DNA of 64,000 nucleotides from Novosphingopyxis baekryungensis DSM 16222 (lineage in GTDB: Bacteria; Pseudomonadota; Alphaproteobacteria; Sphingomonadales; Sphingomonadaceae). The notes under the pieces were generated by a model. The model was not told the origin of the DNA. It saw only the letters and a list, made by a program, of their open reading frames with translations, and made no database searches. Shown piece after piece: positions 39,927-48,057 of this stretch. Location: assembly GCF_000420305.1 (NCBI RefSeq), contig NZ_ATUR01000004.1:310001-374000 (forward strand), read 5' to 3'. How positions within the stretch are numbered: position 1 is the stretch's first letter; every line of letters starts with the position of its first letter. The position numbers and the translations under genes were made by a program.

Positions 39927-40882
39927 CCTGCGCTGACACGCGGCGTCCGGGGCGGCCGGGCGCGCATGGCAACCAGCAGGCCGATCAGCGCGATCACGCC
40001 GCCCGCCCCTGCCAGCAGCGACCAGCGATAGCCCTCGAACAGGGTGGACAGCGCCATCGCCACCACCGGCACCAGCGTGCTGTTATACGCCGCTTTGCCC
40101 GGCCCGATGGCGCGCACGATGCCGAAATAGAGCGGAAAGGTGACCACCGATCCCAGCAGGCCCAGATACAGAATGCCGAGCCAATAGCCGGTGCGCGGAT
40201 CGATGCTCGGTGGGCCGGCGGTCGCCAGCGCCACGGCGGCGTTGAACAGCACGCCATAGAACATCGCCCAGGCCAGCAGGGTCAGCAAGGGCAGCGCCTG
40301 CACCCGCTTGGCGGCCTGCAGCACATTGGCGCAGGAGGCCGACAGGATGCCGCCCACGGTCAGCAAAACGCCATACAGCACGTCCAGCCCGCTGGCCGGC
40401 ATCGCGCGATATTCCTGCACGAACAGCAGCGATATGCCGCCAATGGCGATGGCGGTGCCGATGAAGAAGCTCGGCTCTAGCTTGCGGCCCAGAAAGACGC
40501 GGCCCAGCAGCGCATTGGGCAGCATCAGCAGCGCAAACAGCGTGGCGACCAGGCCCGAGGTCACGAACCGTTCGGCATGATAGACGAAATTGAAGTTCAG
40601 CATGAACTGGCTCGCGCCGATCAACAGCGCAAAGACATGGCCCGAACGCGGCAGCAAAAAGGGCTGCCCGCGCACGCGCGCCAGCACGGCCATGCCGATG
40701 ACCGCCACCGTGAAACGGTAGCAGACCGACCAGGTGGGCGGCACGCTGCTGATCTGATCGCGGATCACGATCCACGTCCCGCCCCATATCAGCGCGACCA
40801 GCAGAAAGGGCAGCAGGATGCGCGGGCTGAACAAGGTCAGCTCCGGCCCCTCGTCCGCCGGCGCATCGGCCTTGTCGTTCAC
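39923..40882 (-). CDS. EamA/DMT-family membrane transporter
   Basis: This is a drug/metabolite transporter superfamily protein of 319 residues with about ten hydrophobic helices in two EamA repeats: the first begins LLPFLLVALIWGGTWIVI, the second near residue 160 with LDVLYGVLLTVGGILSASCA. The short charged head (MNDKADAPADEGPEL) and basic tail (MRARPPRTPRV) suit an inner-membrane protein. The substrate is unknown; amino acid or metabolite export is the usual guess. Its start overlaps the stop of the threonine aldolase-like gene by four bases, so the two are co-translated, which may hint at an amino-acid link. Confidence 0.88.
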   Translation of the reverse strand: MNDKADAPADEGPELTLFSPRILLPFLLVALIWGGTWIVIRDQISSVPPTWSVCYRFTVAVIGMAVLARVRGQPFLLPRSGHVFALLIGASQFMLNFNFVYHAERFVTSGLVATLFALLMLPNALLGRVFLGRKLEPSFFIGTAIAIGGISLLFVQEYRAMPASGLDVLYGVLLTVGGILSASCANVLQAAKRVQALPLLTLLAWAMFYGVLFNAAVALATAGPPSIDPRTGYWLGILYLGLLGSVVTFPLYFGIVRAIGPGKAAYNSTLVPVVAMALSTLFEGYRWSLLAGAGGVIALIGLLVAMRARPPRTPRVSAG

Positions 40883-41886
40883 AGCGCCGCGATCGCATCG
40901 GCGAGCGGCTGCACGTCGCTTGCCTCATGCTGCCAGCTGGTCACCAGCCGGGCCGCGCCCCCCTGCTCGGACATGGCGCCCCAATCGTAGAAATCGAAGC
41001 CGCGCGCGCGCAGCCCCGCGGCCTCGCCCGCGCTCAGCGTCAGGAAAATCTCGTTCGCTTCCACCGGATAGAGCAGCCGGTCGCCCGCCGCCTGCGCGAT
41101 CATGGCCGCGGCGGCATTGGCGGTGCGGGCATTGTCCAGCCACAGATCGTCTTCCAGCATCGCCAGAATCTGCGCGGCCAGATAGCGCCCCTTGCTGAGC
41201 AGATGGCCGGCGCGTTTGCGGCGATAATCGGTGGCGGCGTACAGATCGGTATCGAAAAAGACCAAGGCCTCCGCGCTCATCCCGCCATTTTTGACGCAGC
41301 CGAAGCTCAGCAGATCGACGCCCTCGGTGATCGCCCGCGCATCGCCGGTCCGCGCCACGGCATTGGCGAAGCGCGCACCGTCCATGTGCAGGGCAAGTCC
41401 GCGCTGCTGCGCCAGCCCGGCGATGTCCGCTACCTCCTGCGGCGTATAGACCAGCCCATATTCGGTGGCGTTGGTGATCGAGATGCCGGCCGCCTGCACC
41501 TGATGCACATCGGGGCGAATCGCATCGAGCCGCGCGGACAGCGATTCGGCCGTGATCTTGGCCCCGTCTCCGGGCAGCAGCATCAGCTTGGCCCCCGCCG
41601 CGAAAAAGCCCGGCGCGCCGGCCTCGTCCATCTCGATATGCGCTTCCTCATGGCACAATATGCCCTGATGCCCCTGGGCCATCGCCGCGCAGGCCAGCGC
41701 ATTGGCCGCCGTGCCGGTGGTCACCGCCATCGCCCGGCATTCCCGCCCGAACAGCGTGGTGAAGGCTTCGTCCAGCCGGGCCGACCAGCGGTCCCCGTCA
41801 TAGGCCGTATCGAGGCTGTCCGCATCGCGCATCGCCTCCCAGATCTTGGGGTGCACAGGGGCGGCATTGTCGGAAAAATAGCGCAT
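40879..41886 (-). CDS. ltaE: Low-specificity threonine aldolase-like PLP enzyme
   Basis: This is a fold-type I PLP enzyme of 335 residues. The N-terminal FSDNAAPVHPKIWEAM and TTGTAANALACAAM are typical of threonine aldolases, which split threonine into glycine and acetaldehyde. The PLP lysine is in SFGCVKNGGMSAEAL near residue 197, MDGARFANA supplies the Asp for the PLP ring, and HEEAHIEMDEAGAPGF the stacking His. The related beta-eliminating lyases share this fold, so substrate range is not certain. The gene precedes the DMT transporter on the minus strand with a four-base overlap. No strong ribosome site is seen before ATG 41886. Confidence 0.88.
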   Translation of the reverse strand: MRYFSDNAAPVHPKIWEAMRDADSLDTAYDGDRWSARLDEAFTTLFGRECRAMAVTTGTAANALACAAMAQGHQGILCHEEAHIEMDEAGAPGFFAAGAKLMLLPGDGAKITAESLSARLDAIRPDVHQVQAAGISITNATEYGLVYTPQEVADIAGLAQQRGLALHMDGARFANAVARTGDARAITEGVDLLSFGCVKNGGMSAEALVFFDTDLYAATDYRRKRAGHLLSKGRYLAAQILAMLEDDLWLDNARTANAAAAMIAQAAGDRLLYPVEANEIFLTLSAGEAAGLRARGFDFYDWGAMSEQGGAARLVTSWQHEASDVQPLADAIAAL

Positions 41887-41930
41887 GCGTGGCGCTTTAG
41901 GATTTATGAGCGCGGATCGCTAGGATGTCT

Positions 41931-42179
41931 TTATCGCAAATGCCGCCGCGCAAAGGCCCGTCCGGAACCACTTTTGAGATAGGTTTCAAAACGCGCCGCC
42001 GTGCTGCGGTCTGCGAAGGAATGGCAGGACAGCAGCTTCCACGGAGCGAACTTCGCGCTGTGCGGTGATGCGCCGCGATTATGCTCTTTGATACGCCGGT
42101 CCAGATCATCGGTCAGGCCAGTATAAAACTGGTCCGGCGCGGCGATGCTCTGCAGGATATAGACATGGTGCATGGACAT
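41931..42179 (-). CDS. Short GIY-YIG endonuclease-domain protein (copy 1)
   Basis: This is a GIY-YIG domain of 82 residues and nothing else, of the UPF0213/YhbQ-like kind. The first motif is HHVYILQS and the second DQFYTGLTDDLDRRIKEHN; the catalytic Arg is in DRRIKEH and the metal Glu in ARFETYLKSGS. ATG 42179 has GGAGGG about ten bases upstream; a TTG at 42203 would add eight residues. A palindromic repeat and the tRNA-Thr gene lie directly upstream. Such small domains are assumed to nick DNA, but the target is not known. It shares with copy 2 (45112-45405) only the domain, not close identity. Confidence 0.85.
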   Translation of the reverse strand: MSMHHVYILQSIAAPDQFYTGLTDDLDRRIKEHNRGASPHSAKFAPWKLLSCHSFADRSTAARFETYLKSGSGRAFARRHLR

Positions 42180-42204
42180 GCCGTCGAAGCCCTCCGTCGC
42201 CAAG

Positions 42205-42276
42205 GCTATGGCGGGCAGCCTTCGCCGTGAAACCTCAGGCTGGCTCGCCAGCCATAGCCCGAAGGGCGAAGGCTGG
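42205..42276. repeat. Palindromic repeat abutting tRNA-Thr
   Basis: The stretch has an imperfect palindrome at 42248-42276: CCAGCC pairs GGCTGG and GCCC pairs GGGC with 3-base bulges. A 7-bp hairpin lies at 42238-42253. A further block at 42211-42234 repeats the words GGCTATGG and AGCCTTCGCC from the palindrome in inverted order. The last three bases of the palindrome are the CCA end of the tRNA on the minus strand. The words occur in pairs as in REP-like families. Whether other copies occur in the genome cannot be seen here. Confidence 0.6.
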
Positions 42277-42348
42277 TGCTGCTGGGGAGGATTGAACTCC
42301 CGGCCTCACCCTTACCAAGGGTGTGCTCTACCACTGAGCTACAGCAGC
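42274..42348 (-). tRNA. tRNA-Thr (GGT anticodon)
   Basis: On the minus strand a full cloverleaf folds: acceptor GCTGCTG with CAGCAGC, D stem GCTC/GAGC, anticodon stem CACCC/GGGTG with loop TTGGTAA (anticodon GGT, reads ACC and ACU), T stem GGGAG/CTCCC with loop TTCAATC. The 3' CCA is encoded. It spans 75 bases in total. Confidence 0.95.
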
Positions 42349-42465
42349 CGACCATCATCGCGGAGCCGCAACGGCGCCGGTTGAAGGCGGCCCTATGGGA
42401 GCGGGAGGGGCGCAAAGTCAAGGCCAAGCTTGGCGGCCATGCAGGAAATTGCTACGCGCGGCCCC

Positions 42466-42600
42466 ATGGCAGACAAGGTTCAGCAGGAAGACAGGGCGCG
42501 GCGGCTGGCCGAACAGATGCGCGCCAATCTGCGGCGGCGCAAGGCGCAGGGCCGCGAAATGAAAACGTCGGACACGCCCAAGGACGACGCCCCGTCCTGA
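42466..42600 (+). CDS. Small hypothetical protein, 44 residues
   Basis: This is an open frame of 44 residues, highly charged and helical, with the core ARRLAEQMRANLRRRKAQGR. The arginine-rich LRANLRRRKAQ pattern is one I associate with short proteins in many sphingomonads; this is recollection. It could be an RNA- or ribosome-associated peptide, but no function is shown. There is no good ribosome site directly before the ATG (an AGGAAA is too far). It lies between tRNA-Thr and the convergent thioesterase gene, ending 10 bases from it. The frame, codon pattern and gene-sized spacing argue that it is coding. Confidence 0.6.
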   Translation: MADKVQQEDRARRLAEQMRANLRRRKAQGREMKTSDTPKDDAPS

Positions 42601-42610
42601 ACGAAGCGTG

Positions 42611-43063
42611 TCAGCGTTGCGGCGACACCGCCTCGAACGCTTCCATTTGGGCAATCAGTTTGTCGGGCAAGGGCAATGGCTTGGGCGTTTGCCCGTCGAA
42701 CCAGACATTGGTCAGCCGCACGTCCGCAAGATGCTCCGTCCCGCGCATGATGCGGATCAGCAGCGTGAAACTGGTGCGCCCGATGCGCAGGCAGCGCGCG
42801 GCAATGGTCAGAATGTCATCCGCTTTGGCCGACCGCAGGAACTCGACCTCGGCATGGCGCACCATCGTTTCGCCGCCATGGCTCTGCAGCCATTTGTCAT
42901 GATCGCCCAGCCCCGCCGCCGCGCCCAGCGCGCGATAATATTCGGTCACGCCGATATCGGCATAGATCAGATAATTGGCGTTGAAGACGATGCCCTGCAT
43001 ATCCGCCTCATTATAGCGGACGCGGATATCGCTACAGGTGGCGGGCTGGAAATCGGTGAGCAT
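42611..43063 (-). CDS. 4HBT-family acyl-CoA thioesterase
   Basis: This is a hot-dog-fold thioesterase of 150 residues. The first strand and catalytic region read IRVRYNEADMQGIVFNANYL followed by IYAD, with Asp/Glu positions as in the YbgC/FcbC-like 4HBT group. Further marks are EVEFLRSAKADDILTI and SFTLLIRIMRGTEHLADVRL. It would hydrolyse acyl-CoA; chain length is unknown. AGGGG lies seven bases before ATG 43063, so upstream in-frame ATGs are rejected. Its 3' end faces a small open frame at 42466-42600. Confidence 0.9.
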   Translation of the reverse strand: MLTDFQPATCSDIRVRYNEADMQGIVFNANYLIYADIGVTEYYRALGAAAGLGDHDKWLQSHGGETMVRHAEVEFLRSAKADDILTIAARCLRIGRTSFTLLIRIMRGTEHLADVRLTNVWFDGQTPKPLPLPDKLIAQMEAFEAVSPQR

Positions 43064-43099
43064 GATCGGCCCCTGTAGAAAAGACAGCTGAAGAAAAGA

Positions 43100-43129
43100 C
43101 ATCATCCCGGAACACGGTCCGGGATGATG
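43100..43129 (-). terminator. Terminator after aminopeptidase P
   Basis: A perfect 12-bp stem (43100-43111 with 43118-43129) around a 6-base loop. On the minus strand it is followed by GTCTTTTCTT, a T-rich tail. It should end the aminopeptidase P transcript ahead of the thioesterase gene. Confidence 0.65.
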
Positions 43130-43157
43130 GGGATATCAAAGAGGTCGGTTTGTCCGC

Positions 43158-44948
43158 TCAGCCGAGCGGCGCGCAGCGGCCCTCGAGCCAGACGCGATCG
43201 GCATCGTCCAGCTGCGGGCCGACGATGCCGAGCACCTTGGCATGATAGCCATCGACCCAGGCCTGCTCATCGGCGGTCAGGAGCGCGGGATCGATCAATT
43301 CACGCTCCAGCGGCGCAAAGGTGAGCGTTTCGAAGCCCAGCATATCGCGCTCGGCGCCATCGATCTGGCGCTCCTCGACCAGCACCAAGTTCTCGATCCG
43401 GATGCCGAAATCGCCTTCCTTGTAATAGCCCGGCTCGTTGGAGCAGATCATGCCCGCCTTCAGCGGCTCGCCGAACCCGCCGAACGCGGCGATGCGCTGC
43501 GGCCCTTCATGCACCGCCAGATAGGCGCCCACGCCATGGCCGGTGCCGTGGCCATAATCCACGCCGTCAGCCCAGAGAAACTGCCGTGCCAGCGCATCGA
43601 GCGCGCCGCCGGTCGTGCCCTTGGGGAACACCGCAACGTCCAGCGCGATATGCCCCTTCAGCACCTGCGTATAGCGCTTCACCATCTCGTCCGTCGGGGT
43701 GCCGATGGCGGCCACGCGCGTCACATCGGTGGTGCCATCGCGATACTGGCCACCCGAATCGCACAGATACAGCTCGCCCAGCTCCAGGTTGCGGTTCGTC
43801 TCCTCGGTCACGCTGTAATGCGGCAGCGCGCCGTGCGGGCCGGAGGCGGAGATGGTGTTGAAGCTGATATCCATCAGTGCATCATTCTCGCCGCGCAGTT
43901 CGCGCAGCTTGGCCGCGGCGGTCAGCTCGTCCAGCCCGCCCTTGGGCGCGGTCTCGCCGATCCATTTGAGATAGCGCGTCAACGCCACCCCGTCACGGGC
44001 CTGCGCGGCGCGGTGCCCGTCGATCTCGGCCTGGTTCTTGATCGCCTTCATCAGCACCGAAGGATCGCGCTTTTCGGAGATATCGGCCCCGGCATTGTCG
44101 AGCGCCTCGAAAATCGCGGCGGGCGCGCGCTCCGGGTCGACGGCCACTGACTTGCCCGCCAGATTGGCAAGCGAGGCGGTATAATCGTCATACCCGCGCA
44201 CCGACACTTCATTGCCCAGATGCGTGCGCACCGCGTCGGTCAGCTTGTCTTCCGCGACGAACAGCGTGGCGGTGCCGTCCGCCTGCACCAGCGCATGGGC
44301 GATGGCGACGGGCGTGTTGGCGATGTCTCCGCCGCGAATGTTAAACGTCCAGGCGATCGAATCCAGCGCGGTCAGCACGGTGGCGTCATAGCCTTCGTCC
44401 TTGAGCCACGCGGCGATCTCGGCGCGCTTGTCGGCATGCGATTTGCCGGCATATTCCAGCGGCTGCACGTCCAGCTTGGCATCCGGCTTTTCCGGCTGAT
44501 CGGACCAGACGGCGTCGATGGCATTGCCGTCCACGGCCACCATCTCGGCCCCCTTGCGCGCCGCGGCGGCGATGGCTTCCTCGGCCCATGCGCGGGTGTG
44601 CAGCCAGGCATCATAGCCGATCCGGTCGCCTGCCTTGGCGTTGGCGCGGATCCACCCTGTCATGCTGGTGTCGGCCAGCGGCACATAGGCGAACAGCTTT
44701 TCATCCACCTGATCGCGCACCTGCACGGTATAGCGCCCGTCCACAAAGATCGCCGCCTGATCCTTCAGCACGATGGCGCTGCCCGCCGATCCGGCAAAGC
44801 CGGTCAGCCAGCGCAGACGCTGCGCATAATCGCCGACATATTCCGACAGATGCTCGTCGGCGATCGGCACGACGAAGCCGGTCAGCCCGCGGCGGCCAAG
44901 CTCCTCGCGCAAGGCGGCGAGGCGGTTTTCATGGGTCTGCATCAGCAT
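43158..44948 (-). CDS. Xaa-Pro aminopeptidase (M24 family)
   Basis: This is an aminopeptidase P-type metalloenzyme of 596 residues that removes an N-terminal residue preceding proline. It has two creatinase-like N-terminal domains and a pita-bread catalytic domain. The five metal ligands are visible: Asp and Asp in LCDSGGQYRDGTTDVTR, His in GTGHGVGAYLAVHEGP, Glu in SNEPGYYKEGDFGIRIEN and Glu at the end of that stretch. Length fits eukaryote-like long forms rather than E. coli PepP (441). ATG 44948 (MLMQTHENRL) was preferred to an upstream start. A terminator follows. No signal peptide is visible, so it is probably cytoplasmic. Confidence 0.93.
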   Translation of the reverse strand: MLMQTHENRLAALREELGRRGLTGFVVPIADEHLSEYVGDYAQRLRWLTGFAGSAGSAIVLKDQAAIFVDGRYTVQVRDQVDEKLFAYVPLADTSMTGWIRANAKAGDRIGYDAWLHTRAWAEEAIAAAARKGAEMVAVDGNAIDAVWSDQPEKPDAKLDVQPLEYAGKSHADKRAEIAAWLKDEGYDATVLTALDSIAWTFNIRGGDIANTPVAIAHALVQADGTATLFVAEDKLTDAVRTHLGNEVSVRGYDDYTASLANLAGKSVAVDPERAPAAIFEALDNAGADISEKRDPSVLMKAIKNQAEIDGHRAAQARDGVALTRYLKWIGETAPKGGLDELTAAAKLRELRGENDALMDISFNTISASGPHGALPHYSVTEETNRNLELGELYLCDSGGQYRDGTTDVTRVAAIGTPTDEMVKRYTQVLKGHIALDVAVFPKGTTGGALDALARQFLWADGVDYGHGTGHGVGAYLAVHEGPQRIAAFGGFGEPLKAGMICSNEPGYYKEGDFGIRIENLVLVEERQIDGAERDMLGFETLTFAPLERELIDPALLTADEQAWVDGYHAKVLGIVGPQLDDADRVWLEGRCAPLG

Positions 44949-45082
44949 GGCGGCGGCCTTTCGGTGGATTGAATTTGAGCGCAACATAGGGCCTGGCGGG
45001 GCATTTCGAAAGGGCAGTGCTTGGGCGACAAGCGCCCTCCGGCAGGCATGGGGTTATGGCTGTCTCGATGCCCTCCATTGGG

Positions 45083-45110
45083 CCGTCAGTCCTGAGCCTG
45101 TCGAAGGACG
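45083..45110 (+). repeat. Left 28-bp inverted repeat of the GIY-YIG cassette
   Basis: This 28-base element is the reverse complement of 45427-45454 with one mismatch. It ends one base before the stop codon of the GIY-YIG gene. The core CCTGAGCCTGTCGAAGGA is a sequence I recall as a common dispersed repeat in sphingomonad genomes. Confidence 0.85.
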
Positions 45111-45111
45111 C

Positions 45112-45405
45112 CTATCCGGAACGAGCCGGCCGGGCCTTTGCCAAAAGGGATATCGCTTCCCAATCGCTCCGGATCAGGGCTTCCTCCTTGGGCCGCCCCC
45201 AACCCTTGATCTGCTTTTCCGCCGCCTGCGCTTCATGCCGCTGCGCAAAATCTTGCGACCAGACCAGCGTCACCGGACGCCGCTTGTAGGTGTAGCCTGT
45301 ATAAAATCCAGAGCGATGCTCGGCTATACGGCGATCCAGATTATCGGTGTGACCGACATAATAGCTGCCATCATTGCAGCGCAGCATGTAGGTCCAGAAG
45401 GCCAT
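45112..45405 (-). CDS. Short GIY-YIG endonuclease-domain protein (copy 2)
   Basis: This is a stand-alone GIY-YIG domain of 97 residues. Motifs are FWTYMLRC and YYVGHTDNLDRRIAEHR; the catalytic Arg sits in DRRIAEH and the metal Glu in EAQAAEKQIKGWGR. This is closer to UvrC-like short GIY-YIG proteins with a C-terminal KQIKGW helix than copy 1 is. The coding region fills nearly all the space between two 28-bp inverted repeats, one base from the left one and 21 from the right one. That packing, with no other gene inside, suggests a compact mobile or repeat-linked unit. Activity and target are unknown. Confidence 0.9.
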   Translation of the reverse strand: MAFWTYMLRCNDGSYYVGHTDNLDRRIAEHRSGFYTGYTYKRRPVTLVWSQDFAQRHEAQAAEKQIKGWGRPKEEALIRSDWEAISLLAKARPARSG

Positions 45406-45426
45406 TGCCGGAGCTTAGCCGAGAAA

Positions 45427-45454
45427 CGTCCTTCGACAAGCTCAGGACTGACGG
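45427..45454 (-). repeat. Right 28-bp inverted repeat of the GIY-YIG cassette
   Basis: This is the inverted copy of 45083-45110 (27 of 28 bases match). It lies 21 bases before the GIY-YIG start codon, where it may also serve as leader or hairpin. No direct target duplication is evident outside the pair. Confidence 0.85.
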
Positions 45455-45535
45455 AATTTGCGTCGGGCCGATAATTCGCAGCCGGTCGGCAGGGCGCCCT
45501 TGCATCCCCCAGCTGCCCCGCGCACATCGCATCCC

Positions 45536-47605
45536 ATGAAAACGCACCACATCCCGCCCCGCGCCGAGCCCCGCCCCGTCACCACCGAGCATCATGGCAT
45601 TGCCGTCACCGACGATTATGCCTGGCTGCGCGATGCCGGCTACCCCAAGGTCGAGAACCCAGAGGTGCTGGATTATCTGAACCAGGAAAATGCCTGGTTC
45701 GAGGCGCATATGGCCCCGCAGCAACCGCTGACCGACACGCTGTTCCAGGAGATGCGCGCGCGCATCAAGGAAGCCGATGAGAGCGTACCGCAAAAGGATG
45801 GCGACTGGCTCTATTGGGTCAGCTTCGAGGAAGGCGCGGAATATCGCAAGCATTGGCGCAAGGCCGCCGATGGTTCGGGCGAAGCGCAGCTGATCATGGA
45901 TGAGCCCGCCATGGCCGAGGGGCTGGACTATTTCAGCCTCGGCGCCGCCTCGATCAGCCCGGACGGCAGGCTGATGGCCTATGCGATCGACGATAACGGG
46001 TCCGAGCGCTACACCGCCCGCGTCCGCGATCTGGAGACCGGCCAGGATCTGCCGGACGAAATTCCCGGCACCCTGTCCGATCTTGTCTGGACCGCCGACG
46101 GCACGGGCTTTCTCTATTGCCTCGCCAATGATCAGTGGCGCACGGACAATGCAAAACTGCACCGGCTGGGCGACGATCCGGCGGACGATATAGAGCTTTT
46201 TCACGAGGAGGACGAAGGCTTCCGCGTCTCCGTTGGCGAAACCAGCTCACGGCGCTTCCTGATCATATCGGCGGGCGATCATGAAACCAGTGAGGTTCGC
46301 CTCATCGACGCTGCCGATCCAACGGGGCCGCACATCCTGGTCCGTCCGCGCCAGACCGGCGTGGAATATGATGTCGAGGAGCATGACGGGCTGCTCTATA
46401 TCCTGACCAACGATGCGCATGTGAACTTCCGCCTCGTCACTGCGCCGCTGGACGATACGTCCCGCTGGACAGCGCTGATCGAAGGATCCGACGATTTCTA
46501 CATCACCGGCATGGAAGCCTATCGCGATTTCTACGTGATCGAGGGCCGCCGCGCCGGGCTCGACCAGATCGAGATCCGCTATTATGACGATCCTGCCCGC
46601 ATCGAGCCGGTGGACTTTCCAGAAGAGGCCTTTGTCGCCGGACTGGGCGACAATCCGGAATATGACCAGACGGTGCTGCGCATCGGCTACAACTCCATGG
46701 TCACGCCCGGCACGGTGTTCGATTATGATGTGGCCGCCCGCAGCCTGGAAACGCTGAAGGTGCAGGAAATCCCGAGCGGTTACGACGCTTCGCTCTACAC
46801 CACCGAACGGCTGATGATCACCGCGCGGGACGGGGTGGAGGTGCCGGTATCGATCCTGTACCGCAAGGATCGTGCGAAGCCTGGCCCGCTACACCTATAT
46901 GGTTATGGCGCATACGGCATGGCGATCCCGCCGGGTTTCTCCACCACCCGCCTCAGCCTGGTCGATCGCGGCTTCGCCTTTGCCATCGCGCATATTCGCG
47001 GCGGCGACGATCTGGGGCGCAACTGGTATCTCACCGGCAAGCGCGAGCACCGGATGAACGCGTTTCACGACTTTATCGACTGCGCCAAGGGGCTGATCGA
47101 TCAGGGTTATACCGAACAGGGCCGCATCTCGATCAGCGGCGGATCGGCGGGCGGCAAGCTGATGGGCGCGGTTATCAATATGGAGCCGGACCTGTTCGGC
47201 GCGGTGGTGGCGCATGTGCCGTTCGTGGATGTGCTGGCGACCATGCTCGACAGTTCGCTGCCGCTCACGCCGGGCGAGTTTCCCGAATGGGGCAATCCGG
47301 GCACCGACAAGGCCGCGTTCGAGCTGATCCGCAGCTACAGCCCCTATGATAATGTGCGCGCGCAGGCCTATCCGCCGATGCTGGTGACGGCAGGCCTGAA
47401 CGATCCGCGCGTGACCTATTGGGAGCCGGCCAAATGGGTCGCCCGCCTGCGCGCGACGCGGACGGACGACAATGTCCTGCTGCTCAAGACCAATATGGGC
47501 GCAGGCCATGGCGGCAAGTCCGGCCGGTGGGAGAGCCTGAAGGAGACGGCCGAAGAATATGCCTTCATCCTCTGGCAGATGGGCCATGCGGACGCCGCTG
47601 CATGA
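45536..47605 (+). CDS. S9-family prolyl oligopeptidase (oligopeptidase B-like)
   Basis: This is a serine peptidase of 689 residues with a seven-bladed propeller and an alpha/beta-hydrolase domain. The catalytic Ser is in ISGGSAGGKLMGAV near residue 535, Asp in AGLNDPRVTYWEPAKW near 623, and His in NMGAGHGGKSGR near 657. The YGAYGMAIPPGFSTTRLSL and AHIRGGDDLGRNWY stretches fit oligopeptidase B, which cleaves short peptides after basic residues; trypsin-like specificity is inferred. ATG 45536 was chosen over an upstream frame lying in repeat sequence. It overlaps the thioesterase gene by four bases. Confidence 0.93.
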   Translation: MKTHHIPPRAEPRPVTTEHHGIAVTDDYAWLRDAGYPKVENPEVLDYLNQENAWFEAHMAPQQPLTDTLFQEMRARIKEADESVPQKDGDWLYWVSFEEGAEYRKHWRKAADGSGEAQLIMDEPAMAEGLDYFSLGAASISPDGRLMAYAIDDNGSERYTARVRDLETGQDLPDEIPGTLSDLVWTADGTGFLYCLANDQWRTDNAKLHRLGDDPADDIELFHEEDEGFRVSVGETSSRRFLIISAGDHETSEVRLIDAADPTGPHILVRPRQTGVEYDVEEHDGLLYILTNDAHVNFRLVTAPLDDTSRWTALIEGSDDFYITGMEAYRDFYVIEGRRAGLDQIEIRYYDDPARIEPVDFPEEAFVAGLGDNPEYDQTVLRIGYNSMVTPGTVFDYDVAARSLETLKVQEIPSGYDASLYTTERLMITARDGVEVPVSILYRKDRAKPGPLHLYGYGAYGMAIPPGFSTTRLSLVDRGFAFAIAHIRGGDDLGRNWYLTGKREHRMNAFHDFIDCAKGLIDQGYTEQGRISISGGSAGGKLMGAVINMEPDLFGAVVAHVPFVDVLATMLDSSLPLTPGEFPEWGNPGTDKAAFELIRSYSPYDNVRAQAYPPMLVTAGLNDPRVTYWEPAKWVARLRATRTDDNVLLLKTNMGAGHGGKSGRWESLKETAEEYAFILWQMGHADAAA

Positions 47606-47994
47606 GCGCACCGTTCGAGAAACAGTGGACCGCCGCGCCGGAGGATATCGACGAGCTTGGCCATGTGAACAACGCGGTCTGGGTCACCTGGATTCAGGAT
47701 ATGGCGACATCACATTGGCAGGCGCTGGCCGCGCCGGAACATATCGCTGCCTATTTCTGGGTCGTGACCCGGCATGAGGTGGATTATCGCGGCAATGTGA
47801 AGGCGGGCGAGCCGGTGACGGGCCGCACCTGGGTCGACGGCGCGCCGCGCGGCGCGCGGTTCGACCGGCGCGTGGATTTTCTGAATGCCGATGGAAAGCT
47901 GATCGTGTCGGCCAAATCCACCTGGGCGATCATCGACCGGGCGACGGGCCGGATCTTGCGGGTGCCGCAAGACGTGGCCGCCAATTTCGTCTGA
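47602..47994 (+). CDS. Thioesterase-fold protein (4HBT family)
   Basis: This is a hot-dog-fold protein of 130 residues. The start is FEKQWTAAPEDIDELGHVNN followed by AVWVTWIQDM, a DxxGHVNN form typical of 4-hydroxybenzoyl-CoA-like or acyl-ACP thioesterases. HEVDYRGNVKAGEPVTGRTW and FLNADGKLIVSAKSTWAII complete the fold. Its ATG overlaps the oligopeptidase stop as ATGA, so the longer in-frame extension inside that gene is rejected. The substrate is unknown. After it comes a 63-base gap, then the convergent ecfG gene. Confidence 0.88.
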   Translation: MSAPFEKQWTAAPEDIDELGHVNNAVWVTWIQDMATSHWQALAAPEHIAAYFWVVTRHEVDYRGNVKAGEPVTGRTWVDGAPRGARFDRRVDFLNADGKLIVSAKSTWAIIDRATGRILRVPQDVAANFV

Positions 47995-48057
47995 TCGGCT
48001 TATTTTGAAAGAAAGCCGGGCCCGGCGTGAACCAGCCCGCGCCGAGCAACGACAGGT

